Positions 33,711-46,499 of a stretch of DNA of 64,000 bases are shown here, in pieces. The DNA lies in contig SJRY01000258.1 of assembly GCA_011319805.1 (NCBI GenBank), positions 245,954-309,953 of the forward strand, read 5' to 3'. Source of the stretch: Macrocybe gigantea (Eukaryota > Basidiomycota > Agaricomycetes > Agaricales > Callistosporiaceae). Numbering within the stretch: the stretch's first letter is position 1; each line of letters opens with the position of its first letter. The notes under the pieces were generated by a model that saw only the letters and a program-made list of their open reading frames with translations, did not search any database and was not told where the DNA came from. Position numbers and translations under genes: made by a program.

Positions 33711-34659
33711 ATCTCGGACGATTCCGAGTAGTCGTTGCAATTGCTCAGAACCTATTTCTAGCCTCTGTGCACTCGGGACCTCGAATTTAGGCAGACTCAG
33801 TTCGAGGCCACGTATGTCACGAACACGGGATAACACCGATGAAAGCATATGCCTCGCAGAAAGTCCTTGTTAGTCCCATGAGCAATATGGACCCCGTTCC
33901 TGAAAACTAACAGTGTTCCACCGCGTCCACAAAGTTCACACGACGCTCGAGCCAGGTAGTACACCATACATTCTGTGCCATGAATCGGATCAACTTTTCA
34001 TCGGAAAATCGTCCTATGTGAGTTATTCACTTTATACTTAGGCACTTTCCTATCCTGCAAATCACTGGTTGGAACGCTGAGATCAAAACGAAGTATAGTC
34101 AAATGTTTCGTCTGTTCTGCTTAGGGAAGGTACTTTGGATTTTTTTTTTTTGCTTTATCTGGACTTCTTTTTTGCCACCGTTGCAATTCGTGATGCAGGT
34201 CGCTTATCCGAAGAGCGTTGTAGAAGACTGACGTGCCGACAACGTCGTTCATGATAATCACGATACCTTCGTGAACTTGAGGGTTTGCTTGATGATTCAT
34301 ATGCACCTTTGTCTGGCAAAATCAGGCTTTCTGGAAACTGGTGGTTATTCATGGAACGGATTCACAAGATCGCGAAGTAACGCCGAGTTTCAGCACATCT
34401 TCCTCCCGTGTAGAACTCTCACTTACGTGAAGAGATCATGAGGAACACATGGCCATGCATCAACCGTTCCAATTCTCTGTTCGGTTACATTTGTCAACCG
34501 TCTACGAGCTGCAATGAATCTCAAGGTCAGTAGTGCACAAAGGCAGGTTCGGTGCTCATCAATCCGTTTGTACGCCGTCAAGTCAATGACGCAGGACGAT
34601 TTGGCGCGAACACAACATCGAACCGCAAGGTTGACGTCGCGTTGATTGGACATTGCTAT

Positions 34660-35911
34660 GGCCTTACCGGGTTCGTCGGCACGTCGCCATTATGGTTACA
34701 TACCATTATACACCTCGATCTTCGAGTGGATGACTGTGTTTTCAATACATCTTCCAATTCGGTTACTCCTTTGATATGGAACGGCACGGGAATGGTCTAA
34801 CATTGGACGTCCGACACACAGGAAGCCAACACATCGATTTTTGTTGAGATTCATCTCTCGTACAGGACCGGGCGATAACACCACAACAGACCAGCGCTGA
34901 TGGCAGAGACTGTTGCCATCCATCACATTTCAGCTTCTGGCGTTTTCCCGGATCTCCTGCTAATTTCAACACCACCTGGTGCTAGCAAGAATGCGGTTAT
35001 GTCAGACAATTTTTACTGAGCAGACTCGACACCGGAGATACGTTGGATTTCGGCCGAGGTGCTGCTGGAGCAATCGTTTCGATATGTCCTTTCGTCCAGT
35101 CTACCCCGTATCCCCCGCCCTCTATATCCTGTCCGCTTTCCCTCTCCAACCGGATGACAGAGAAGACGAGCGAGTGTTTGACAATCCCAAGCTATGGAGA
35201 AAATATACCCTCGGCGTCGCTCGGACACCAATTCGTGGTGCGACTTCGGCCATTGTTGATTGTTTGTGTGCACTGGCCATCCCGACGATAACAGGTTCTA
35301 CAGGTGAGAAAACAAACGCTTTTGTGCATTTTCCTTGGTGCTAAACCTGTTTTTAAGGGATTCGTTTCGTGAGGGGTAGAATGTCTTGGTTGAACATCGC
35401 CTCCGCGACGATGGTTCCGTGGCTACTATTCTGCAGCACGGCTCATTACTGGATCGGCTTTCCACTTGGCATTTGGAAAGTTTGATTCTAAATGCTCTAA
35501 CTTCCACCACGAACAGCTGTGGATTATTTATTGTCCGCTACATCTCGGGCGAACTAGAAGACCAACTCCTTGCACTCGTCCGTAATAAGGTACTTTCGTT
35601 TGTGCCTGCCGAGCAACGATGTATGAATACGTCAAAGTCATTCTTCTTTGTTAGAGTCAAAGCTTATCCATCCGTTAGTCACTCTCTTTCACGTGCGTAT
35701 TCTGTCAAGACTCATAGACGCAAACCCTTCGCTGATTCTTGAAAGACAGTACGAAGATGCATTGAATAAACAGCTAGTGTAATATACAGCGGAGAAGCAG
35801 AAGAATCATTTATCCAAAGCGATGAACGAATCATAAGTATAACCAAAATCGAAAACCTCGCGGGCAAAATAAAAAAACAAAACCATTAAAGCATGGTTTT
35901 CTCATTACGAC
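34660..35911. other. 1.25 kb without a supportable gene
   Basis: Overlapping frames on both strands (for example 34979-35344 plus, 35013-35273 minus) lack domains and splice support. I could not decide whether any is coding. The stretch is downstream of the permease stop. Confidence 0.35.
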
Positions 35912-38341
35912 TTATTGCACTTTTTCGTCTTCGCGAGATCCAGAGCTGCTCGCCTTGTCTGTTATCACCTGGGCCCCTTCGTCATTAATGTTTGGTATCG
36001 GTCCAGTGAACCAGTTCACGCCGCCGTATACTGGTAAATAGTACCAAATCACGGACAAAAGCATGACACCACCGAGGACGACGCAGGTGTAATTCATAGA
36101 ATCGACCTTTGGCCCCGGCGAGACAGGGAACATGAAGACGACATCGAAGAAGACCATGAAACACACGGCCAAGATTGCGACTGGCTTACTCTGCAGAATT
36201 TCATCTTCAGTTTCACCACTGATCAAGCAAGAAACCGTAGTTGGACTCACGAATCGTCCCAAGTTGAAGGGACCGGGCTTAAGCTCATTCTTTCCAAGAT
36301 AACGAGCGGCAATCGGAATTATATAGGCGACATATTGAGCCGTGACGGCGATTGAGAATACAGCGTTGATAGCCTGTGCGCCGGCGAATGCAAGCAAGGC
36401 CAGGAGAAGCGCAATGGCCGCATCAAACCACACAGTATTGACCGGCGTTCTTGTATGCTTGTTCATGCGATAAAGCCACTTGGAGAGGGGGAGGGCTGAG
36501 AAGCGTTGATTCTTTAGGATAATCGACACGTTAGAGCACATTCAGTCTTACCTCCGTCACGGCTAAAAGCAAATGTCTGTCGGCTAGCTGCTAAAAGCTG
36601 ATGATCCGGGTAGTTCACTAAATGAAATCAACGTTAATGACACCTCGACTTACGGCATTGGAACCCATCATAAATCTGAGAAAGGTTAGTATGGGGCTAG
36701 CAGGGCAAGCTTAGCCACTTACTGAACGATGACGATGAACGCCCATATTCCGAGTGTTCCTCGTTGCCCGAAAGCGTTAAAGAAGATTTGTGCCATAGGC
36801 TGAGGACTCGCAAGCAGGCTCTCAATGTCCGTACCCATGCAGAAAGCGAGCGCCATGTTGAGACCTACGCAAGTTTTGGGAATCTGGATGCTATGCACGG
36901 AAGGAACAGGCTCACCGAACCCTAGGATACCAGACATAATGATGGCAAGTACAATTGCCCACGGTACGGCCACAGTGGCATTGGACACTTCCTCGCTGAT
37001 ATGGACGACACAATCGAAACCAGCTAATGAAGGCATGGTAAGTATTAGATGACAGCGAAAGGGAAAGATTATACCAATGGACCAGAGAGGTGTGAGGTAG
37101 CTCAGGATAAACGTGAACCCGTTGGGCCAACCGGCAACTGGAATACCGAGTATTACATCCGAAACAGTGATGAAACAGAATGAGAACACATACTGTTAAC
37201 AAATTCTCCAAGAGCGAAATGGGCCGTGTTCTTGAATTCTGCAGGTGTCGATACAGGAAGGGCTACTATAATGGCAATTATGAGCCTGGAGAAAGGTGAA
37301 TGGAGGCTCTGAAGGTGAATAGAGAATGCAGACATACGCCAAATTCAACCCTATGTAGATATTTTGGAGCCGCGCGAGGACGCTACTGCCAAGGCTGCAA
37401 ACGATACAGTGAAGGAGTGTAAGAGCGACGAATACACCGCTGAACATTAGAGAACAGGATGTAAATCAATGCGTCGAGCTTCGACGAAGAAAGGAGACCA
37501 ACTATGTCTGTCCGATGGTGGGTTGGAATGCGAAGTCGGAGCCAATGCTAGCGGCCGCCATGACCTGGATTGCGCAACCCCAGTTGACAGATGCAAAGCC
37601 AGACACGAGACCTATCGTGTTCGCATCTGGAAAAGAAGGCAACGTGATGGGGTCAGTTCGGTGATCAAAATGCGCGCTGGATAGATACAAAAGGAACATA
37701 AAGACCATGATATAAGAAGATGGACGTACAGCCAACAAGCCAACAAAGCAGATTCCGCCATCGCGGTGATGAGAAAGAGTAGGCCCAAAAATATAACTGC
37801 GAGCGAAAATTGTGTGCAAATGCGTTGAGCATGAATCTCATCGCTGAATGGGAACTAAGTTCACTCACGCCTCCCGACGTTGGCGCAGCAGAAGCCAGTT
37901 CTGCCATAGCCATTCCTACGAAGAGAACATATATACTCCCAGAAAGCCACTGAGGACATGGAAAGTCAGAGACGATGTCCGTGGTCAGATCAACGAGACT
38001 TACACCCCAGACCATAGCAGGACCCGCTCCATTCAAGAGAGAATTAAACAACAACGACGCTATAGAAGGTAAGAGGCCGATGATTGAGAATGCGACGCCC
38101 AAAACCTACGCGCCACAATGAAGAAAATTAAATTTTAACCAAGATGTCACTTGCAGATATGTTGGAAAGAACTAACCTCCTGGGGTTTGAAAGCTCGCTT
38201 AAACTCCTGCTTATATCCAAGTGAAGCTAACAGCTCCTCATCCGTGAGGCGCGTTCCTCCCGCAGCATTATTGCTGTCGACGACGTGAACTGCTCCCGAA
38301 TTCTTGCCCTGTTCGTTCGACGAATTACTATTCCTACTCAT
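35912..38341 (-). CDS. Amino-acid permease, APC superfamily (GABA/polyamine-choline type)
   Basis: The ATG at 38341 begins a hydrophilic N-terminus ending in LTDEELLASLGYKQEFKR, which in fungal APC permeases precedes the first helix. First exons are 38341-38177, 38105-38004 and 37949-37869; about a dozen short exons follow, each joint in phase by my reading. Landmarks: FSIIGLLPSIASLLFNSLLN, FVGMAMAELASAAPTSGG, GFDCVVHISEEVSNA, FMMGSNALLAASRQTFAFSR, and MNKHTRTPVNTVW. These are typical of the GABA permease/BAT1-like branch with about 12 transmembrane helices that import amino acids or related amines with protons at the plasma membrane or vacuole. It ends in an acidic tail at TAA 35914-35912. 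The gene appears intact; the exact substrate cannot be told. Confidence 0.9.
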
Positions 38342-40249
38342 CGTAACCGTCGTCAGCGAGGGGAGATGGCCTAGCTGGGGTGATATCAGGGGAGCTTGTC
38401 AAGATTACAAACCTCTGCACTCATGTTTTTAAACTTCGGCACAAAATTTCCTCCCTTGCTTCTTACTCAATTCGGCAGGAGTGTACTCCATTCGATAGAC
38501 GCGCAAACAGGGAAAGCAGGCCCGAATGCATGACACGGGTGAGAGAGAGACCTTGATGGATGGATTGTTGTGCCTTTGTGACAGTCTCTTCTCTTTTTGA
38601 CTAAAGACGGTTGACGCGCAGCTCAGAAAACGTTCGCTAACCGAGATAGGGAGAAACGCCAGTCAGTCTCCTGTCACGAGTTGTAATACCAAGTAATGAT
38701 GGAGCTTAGGGAGACCGCTGAAGGATAGACATGTATTTCGAATGGGAGAGTCGATCGTGCACATTCATTTTCGTACGAAAGCACAGCGCGAAGGTCGGAG
38801 CTTCGTGGCTTCTGTTCCTAAGATAGCGTGACTTTATAGAAAAATAGATGTCTTCCACATCTGTGACATAGAGTTGGGTTGCTAGCCGACCCTCGTCAGC
38901 TTCCATAGGTTTCGAATAACGAATAGAATAAAACAGACTTGTACTGCTGAAAACGGCTGTTCGCTCTGCACGTATTGCTTGGCTATTAGCCGTTCCAGAT
39001 TTAGTGGTGATAGAGAGGCAGAGGCCACATGAACCTGGCTTCGGTTGTCAATGCGTGAGAAGACGGGAATGAACCAGTTTGACTTCTCTGTCGTCCGTTG
39101 ACAATTGTTTCCCTTTCCTTAGGACATCCTGTGATAGACAGACGCTGCCAAGGCCTCAAAGTACTGCTCCGGTTGATTAGCACTACGTTCGTCTAGGCGA
39201 CAGCACGTCCACTGATACAAAGTACGCATCACCGAAGCTCTTCTAGATGCCGTAAAGCGGACTGAATGACAAGTAGGCATCACTCGTCAGTGATCTATCG
39301 CTCTGGTGGTTCATTCATCTTTCCAAGACTTTGGTCGCGAGTTTCTTGATCAGGGATATACATGCTCGAAACGTCGGCAGAGTTTTGACGCCTGCACCTA
39401 GACTCCAAGATTCAAGATGCTAGGTCGTCTCGTTGCAGAAATTATTTTGGATATGTCTTGTGCGATGAACAGATATATATACTACGGATGGGAATAACCA
39501 GACACTAGTCCGACCTCAAGTACGTATCCATCCCGCGGCCCTTTATCACGGTATGCCTGAAATCTGTTAACAGCGTTACAATACGACACCCAGCGCGGAA
39601 CATACTCGGACAGGCGACTACATTCTTTGCCATCAAAATAAAAAAAAAACACGTCAGTAGACAAGTTATCTACATGAAACGTCGTCAATATCTCGAGCAG
39701 GTACGGAGCAAGGACTAATACAGTTCATGTGGTTCGAGCAGTGCGCATATTACGATAGCGATTGGTGGACCGCGAGTACGGCGAACAAAGTTGCTAGTTA
39801 CCTGGGCCATTCCTCATAAGATCATCGTGCAGACGAATCCCTGAGCCGTGCAATCTCCACACCACATCTATATCGTTATGGGTGTTTTTAAGTTCAGATG
39901 ATTGGAATAGGACTGCAATGTAACGCCGGAGATCTCGTGTGGGGTTGCTTTAGGGAGATGCAAATTATGACGCTTTCGGCATCTCGTCCCTTTCCTTCCT
40001 ATACAGGTATACTCGTCTTCAAGTAAAGTTAAAGGGAGACTTTTACATGTTCTCGTGCGAATTTGGCGAACTTCATGGGCTTCTCCTTGGTCCGACGATA
40101 ACTTGAACAGCTATTTCGCGAATGTGGGTGATATAACGAGGCCTCCCCAATCTCGACACTTTATAGACATGTAAGAACGAGAAGAGTATAGGCGACCAAG
40201 AATGCTAGCGGTTTGCATAAAACAGTAAATCAGAATGGCTCTCCGAATA
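38342..40249. other. 1.9 kb without a supportable gene
   Basis: Promoter region of the permease at the left edge, then scattered short frames. Nothing recognisable until the remnant at 40250. Confidence 0.35.
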
Positions 40250-40353
40250 CAATGGTGCCGGTGAATATTCTAGCGAAGCAATTCTCTCACTAAAAAGATT
40301 GGTGGGTGACGTGGTAGGCACCCGTGTCAAATGATTTTCGATGTTGCCAGACG
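40250..40353 (-). pseudogene. First-exon remnant of the seven-helix membrane protein family
   Basis: The minus strand reads SGNIENHLTRVPTTSPTNLF then SERIAS, parallel to the first exons of the two complete copies (MSGNISDPSTWLPDESPADL, MSGVIDDPSTWVPDETPDIL). The ATG is lost, and I see no later exons in order. It lies about 300 bp downstream of copy 2, so it is a third, dying family member. Confidence 0.55.
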
Positions 40354-40712
40354 AGTCAATGTATCTGGTGCCAGCGAATCGATCTGAGGTATTTCAGAAT
40401 TGGTCGAAGGAGAAGGGACTCTGGTAATCGAACAATTAGAGTCTCCGAAAAGCCAAGGCTAATACCTTGATAGCTGGACGGCGAAGCAAGGTTATTGACA
40501 TTTTTAAATAATTCGATCACAAATTCGACTGACTTGGATATTGCAATTTTTCATAAGATTACTTCCATTCCCTCCACCACACCTCGACGTGCTTCGACAT
40601 TATCCGATGCAGATCCAACCATAAATAAATTAGACAAATACCATGGTCAATAATTACATAGGTGCTGTTCCGCAGAATCCGAAAGCGGTGGCACGGTTGT
40701 AGTTCATTCTAG

Positions 40713-41968
40713 TTATACATCAGCACCAATCGTAAGGTCGCTCTTCTTCTTGCCAATAGGCGACATCGTGTATGAATCATTACGGAAAGTCTCGATTGCC
40801 ACCATAGCAGAATTCTGGCTTCGACCTGTGGGACCGGTGTATTGTACCGTGCTACGGCCATTGTACGTAGTGAGTTCCGCAGCAGTTGTGCTTGTCCATG
40901 CCCTGCCTAGCAAGCTGCGAAGGATGACAAGAACCGGAGCGATCGACTTGTGGTTCAAGAATCAACCCAAGTTGAGTGACGACAAGCAATCATGACTCTC
41001 ACCTGCGTCTGACCAAGGAGCGGCAAGAAGATATTCTGAACAGGACTCTTCAAAGCGAACGGAATGATGAAAGCCAGCGCGCTGACAGTGTACAAGGCAG
41101 CCGATTCGACCAGGATGGCTGTTACTGACAGGTACGTGGCGCCACTTCCAAGCCCCGAGAACATCTTCACCCGACGGCGCATCACAAGCAGGTGACTAGC
41201 AATGACAATCGTGATGTAGACATTGTTCGCAATGGAAATGGCCCAATACGGAATGCCGAGAAGAATAGCGATATTGGATTGGAATGTGACTCCGGGGTGT
41301 GTCAAGACGATCAACAAGTAGATGGCGAACACTGTCAAGGGTGTTTAGTGCATATTGTGCAATACGATCCCTGAACTACTTTAGCTCACCAATAGATGTG
41401 ATAAGCATGATTGTTGGCAGAATGACAAAGTACCATTTGCCACCAGTGATGACCCACAAACGATAGAGCTGTGTCACAAAGAAAAAGTCATCATCATCCA
41501 CTGCGTGATGTCGAGGATGGACTCACTAGCAGTCCATCCTGGAACCATGTCAAAATGATGTAGACGCCGTCGTTTAGCACAAAGTCGAAATTTGACTGCT
41601 GTTCCAAGAAGTAAGCATTCGGCCCGCCAGGATAATTCCGATTGTCGATCCATGTATCTTGCGCATACTTAATATACGTTGCGTTGCCGATGTTACTTAG
41701 GGTGAAAACAACACAAATGTAGACGAGCTGCCACCAATCCTGCCTGGACCGCTTTTTAGAGTAGAAAATATTGATGCACCAGCAGAATATGGTCAGATGC
41801 ACGCCTGAATGGTCAAAGCATTGGCAAGAGTATAGACAGGCACAGAAAGGACATACCGAAGGCTACCGCACCAATGAAAATACCAGCAAGACCTATCCGT
41901 TCGCTGGACAGGTCAGCGGGCGATTCATCAGGCAACCAGGTCGAAGGGTCTGAAATGTTTCCAGACAT
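40713..41968 (-). CDS. Seven-helix integral membrane protein, agaricomycete family, copy 2 (343 aa)
   Basis: Exons 41968-41857, 41804-41527, 41468-41390, 41331-41003, 40946-40713; 1032 nt. Exons 1-4 have the same lengths as in copy 1 (112, 278, 79, 329), so both descend from one spliced gene rather than a retrocopy. Shared blocks include DWWQLVYICVVF, GNATYIKYAQDTWIDNRNYP, LNDGVYIILTWFQDGLL and ILVESAALYTV. The C-terminal exon differs most. Same orientation as copy 1, about 9 kb away, with the permease between them. Function unknown; a sensory or transport role is only suggested by topology. Confidence 0.8.
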
Positions 41969-43911
41969 CGCCAATCCCAAAGGTTTGTCTTCCCTGCAGC
42001 TTTGGTGGAAAGGTTGCGGGAAAAAAGTGGTGGGAAGGGCAAAGTAGTAACGAAGCGGGGGGTGTGGTGGATGATGCCCTTCATCCTCTATATCAGTGCT
42101 TCCTATTTAAACCATCTAGCCGCATCTCATTGGGCCCAAGGCAGATTTCTTTGGGAGGCGAATACACATGTCAAACAATTAAGTTTGACAGTCTATGTGC
42201 GTCCAGAGGCGACGTGCTCGTGCTTCGGAACTGTCGATAGATGGCCATTATTATTGGACGAGCTGATGGATCCGACGACAGAGGACTATTTGCAAAGTGG
42301 CGGTTCTGAGGGAAGGTTTTGCTGGTTTCGATTATATGGTGGGAATACCCAAGTTTGCTATAATTGTGCAGCTATTATGTAAACCTACAAGTTGGTGAGA
42401 AGCACACCAGTGTCGTTACACGCTGAGCAGTCTCAAGACTCCAAAAAACCTCTGAAAACTGACACCATGATTAATGCTGCAGAGACGTGTCGTCTTTGGC
42501 AGTGAATCACCTCCCACAAAAACCCTCAATGTTCATCGCCCAGCTTCTCCGATCGATGATTGGGTGATAGGTCTTGCTTCTATCTGGGTGACAACTTGCT
42601 CCTTCTCAAGTAGCCTCTTTCGCCCCAGATGGCCTCAAACGTCTATAAATCGGTGTTTGACAGGTGTTCCGAGTTGGGTCACCATCGCACTTACCTACAT
42701 GATCGTTTTCACCAAACCCGATCAATGCGAGAACTGTGCATCACCCCTGCAGCGCTAGGCCACGATGGGTATAGAACTGACAGGAGAGTAAGCCCGTGAA
42801 ACTTTGATGAAGGAAAGGTTGAATTTTGTGAGCCGTTTCTGGCATTCGAGGATGAGACAAAATTCCATTGTTGGAAGGCTAGTCACCATGAATGTGGCTG
42901 CAGTCAAACTGATCGTCAACGATGCACGACATTGCTGCCATGCTTGGAGTAGACGCTATGTCTCGTTGGAAAGCGGGTGTAAGGAAAATATATCGATTTG
43001 CACCACTAGCAGGTCGAGGATGACAGAATGTTATCGCATCAAGCTTTTCAGAACCTAGTGATAGAGGGCACCATGTCGATATCTGGCATAATGGGAGCTA
43101 ACGCGCAGTCTCTTCATCTTCTCATCATGTCGTGCCTGTTCTCTGGATGATGGGCGCCGGCCTACTTCCTGGTTTCGACCTTGAAGCCAGACTGGGCGGG
43201 GTTCGGCGAGTCACAACATTTCATTCAGCCTCGGTCGGCTGCGATCGACCACTGGCCAAGAAGACTTGACTGGTCTCCAGTTGTGGATGACTCCGGTCCT
43301 GAGCTTAGATGTCCACACCTGAAACCTAGTCAGACGTGGGCAGAGCAGTGATGCCGTGGCTACTGCTTGTTAACCTGCGGTCGGGTGTGATTTTCGCCGC
43401 CGTTCTTATTGCTGTTCAGATGGCAGACACGAAAAAGAAGCCATGGCTTGCTGTTAGCGTTTTCAGACAAAAACTAATGGGAAAAAAAATTAGACGCACA
43501 TGAAAGGCGATACACTACTGCTCGTTAGCATAAGTGAAATCGCCTTAGCGATGACAAGTGAGATTTTGAGTTGTGATCGAAGCAAGAGTCAGATAGGGTC
43601 TGCTCATAGAGAGGCTTGATATACAATGTCATTTGAGGTATCGGCCATAGCGTACATCGGTGATGATGGAGGATGCGTTCCGGGAAAACATAGCAACTGG
43701 CGTACGACGTCATATTACATCGCAAATGAAAGAGCACATGTATCATTGACTATGCTTGCTTCCGTCGGGAAATGTCTTGCCGAACATACGCATTGAGATA
43801 TATAGCCAGTTGGCCGTGGACACGGAAATGCAAGTGATGCGTCCTCGAACAGAGAACTAAATTGAGACACGTCCTGCACGCTCGGTGCTTGAATGGGACC
43901 AAGCTTAGAAA
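41969..43911. other. 1.9 kb without a supportable gene
   Basis: Upstream region of copy 2, including TATA-like AT-rich sequence near 42085-42115, then short unsupported frames. Confidence 0.35.
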
Positions 43912-45354
43912 TCATATGTGGGGAATGAAATTGGTCGAGGAGACATCTTCATAGGCGCTATCGGATAGCTTGCGCAAGTTGGTGAACACCAGGGCAAGTA
44001 ATACACAACGAGCGATGATATAGCCAATGAGGAGCAGGACCGCGAGAAACGCAGAGGAGGATAACACGAGAGCAGCTAAGCGTTGAGCGAGGTTGCGGCG
44101 CCTCTTGGTCGGAAGATGGTATCTCTCGCCGTGATATGTCAGAATCAGGATGAGGGTGATGAGGAAGGGCATGCAGGTGATCGTCAGGCTCGACATACGC
44201 CATAGTGTTCTTTCGCGGAGAGCTGCAAAGTGAAAAGACCATGCAATACAGTGGATCCCCCGGAAAATGGTAGCGACACTGGCAGCAACAATTGCCATAG
44301 AAGTGAACGGAGTCGGGATTTTCGCTCGCTCGACTCTTTCGGCATAGAAAGTGGGAACGGCAACTTGGTTACCGGAAGAACCATGCGCGGCCATTAAGGC
44401 CATGAAGAAAATCATGACTTTCTCGGCGACGAATAACAGGCGATACAAGGCGCGTTTGAGACGAGATTGCGTACGCATCCTTTTCTCCCACCTGTCCCGC
44501 TGTATTTCCTCATCAATCTCCTCAGATCGCTTTTCCCATCTGATATAGGAATCCTCGAGATCGGGACGGATGGGTACGGGAACGTGAGATTGGACATCTA
44601 GCGGTTTGTCCCACCAGAAAAAGTACATGACGAAGCTGAGGACCGCGAACGAAAGTGTCGCCAGCTCCAGCTCTGTCAACGCGAGTCCTTGCACAGCCCG
44701 CGCAATGCATTGCGTTGCGAACCACGTAGTCTGAAGGAGAACTACTCCTTTCGAAAGAAAATCTCCTTTGCTCCGGTCTTCGATGTCGCGCTTTGACGTC
44801 GACGGCCAGGGTATCTCCTCTGGTACGAGAATCAGCCGCGAATATGTTAGGTAACACAGTGGCTTGTCCTTGGCGTAGAGCACAAATCCGCCCATCTGTA
44901 TAAGGAACCCATGGGTCATGGTCCATGTCGCCGCTGGAGCGACAAAGCCCGGGTGACGTCAGGAACAGCCATCTGTTACGAGGAAACAAGCGCGTCCACC
45001 CACTTTTGTTCAGCTTGATCATCTCCCTGGCAGCATACCATTGTCGCATTGCCCACAAGACGATGAGCTCCGGGGTGAGGACGGCCCACATCATGGTTCC
45101 ATGCTCGCCTGCCCAAGGCTCTCCATTTAGGATAATCGGGCGGAGGGATATTCGGATGGACCGCTATCCATGTACACGCGAATACGGTCACCAAGCAACT
45201 CCAGATGATACCAGATAGGCTTCGTCAGTTGCCACAGTCAACTTGCCCAAGGATACTTGTGGCATTGCGACTGTCGGCGGAAGCAGAGATAGAGGATAAA
45301 GACCTGGCGATGGCGACGAGGCTAAGCAGAAATAGCGCTGGTTTGGAGACCATG
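43912..45354 (-). pseudogene. Agaricomycete integral membrane protein, frame-broken
   Basis: The ATG at 45354 starts a signal-peptide-like MVSKPALFLLSLVAIARSLS. In-frame TGA follows near 45225, then a conserved block IIWSCLVTVFACTWIAVHPN with NIPPPDYPKW. One extra A near 45098 then shifts the frame into MMWAVLTPELIVLWAMRQWY. A 70-bp intron (44934-45003) leads to a long uninterrupted exon of over 330 codons. It contains MTHGFLIQMGGF, a charged loop (EKRSEEIDEEIQRDRWEKR) and several helices. This is a multi-copy mushroom family whose members start with a signal peptide and carry 5-7 membrane segments; function unknown. Two lesions in the first 100 codons and none in the long last exon suggest recent loss or a sequence error. 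Confidence 0.65.
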
Positions 45355-46499
45355 GTCTACTCGTAGCTGTGAAGCGCTTTCAATTATTATACCCCTTTGT
45401 TGCCATGTCGGGTGACAATCATGGGAAATGGTATCGTGAATGTCGCTGTCCTGAAAATCGTAAGATTCTGAAACGATGGGTTAGAAACGCAATGAGACTT
45501 ACCGGCATCTGTGAAAATGGCAACCGAAGACCGGAAATGATTAATGAACCTGCGTGGCGATGTGCGAATGTGTATATGCTCTAACATCCAGATACAGTGG
45601 TTCATACATATATACATTATCTTGATAGCACATACTGTACATTTATCTACAGTGCGGACAAGACCCAAAAGCAAAGGGGGGGGAATTATAACTATAGCCC
45701 CTACCTGAAAAAAGAAAGCCAGAGAGAGATGTAGTGCTAAGACGAAGGCAAAAGCAAAAAGACATGCGATTGTCATGAATCTGAAGGTATGAAAGCATTG
45801 TCAGTGGTATCGCAACGATACATTTTATCTATATCATTAAGAAGAAAGCATAAAGAAATGAAGGTCGATTAATTAGCGATAACGGCGTGAGCGAGGCGGC
45901 AAATAGTTGTATTGAATGTTGGGGAGAGATGCTGAATGATACTAAAGAGAAACGTCGCGGTTAGTAGGTGTGGTAGGCAACAGACAGAAGAAGATACCTT
46001 GTACAGAGAAGAAACATGCCGTTTTGGGGTGGCAGAAAAAAAATAGCATATCGGTAGCGTTCCGTTCGACACCTGAAATGACGGTCGTGTGCTGACGTTT
46101 GGCGACAGACTAAATATGCCCAGTACGGCACGCTCCTGCAACCAAAAGGCGATAAAAGAGGAGTAGAATGGAATAATATGGCTCGAGCCCATGCCCTTTG
46201 CAAGACGGATTGATGATGCTTAGGAGGCCGAAACGAAAGTCGAAAACACGGCTGAAGGGGACAAATTCATCGGCTTCACCGGGCCTGACGCAGCGCCAAC
46301 CGCAGGTCCGAGTAATGAATATGGTCGTATGCCGTTCTGTCCGTCCACAAAGGAATGTCAAAGAACACATCAGGAAAACAAGCCAGAGGGACAGAAGACG
46401 TCCAATACGCACCATGCGCGGGTTCTTAGCTACTGCAAAAGAACCCAAATCGCCTGCACTCCAACCAACACTCCTAAAAACACTAGGGCACAACCCATC
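45355..46499. other. 1.1 kb intergenic region
   Basis: AT-rich with low-complexity runs. No supportable gene, RNA or repeat. Confidence 0.4.

Larger units (their letters stand above)
32200..34650 (-). pseudogene. Broken minus-strand coding region interrupted by a hAT derivative
   Basis: Protein-like stretches on the minus strand lie either side of the hAT insertion: VTEQRIGTVDAWPCVPHDLF (about 34490-34440), FMAQNVWCTTWLERRVNFVD (about 33990), LELSLPKFEVPSAQRLEIG (about 33805-33750), then across the insertion EKRDVPVQTVTDNRRYYGQM (about 32695-32640), and IIKVNHETGESIEYSPPVKA (about 32500-32440). Intron-like borders separate several of them. I cannot identify the product or a start codon. The pieces fit one gene whose exon was entered by the transposon, but the continuity is inferred. 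Confidence 0.35.
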
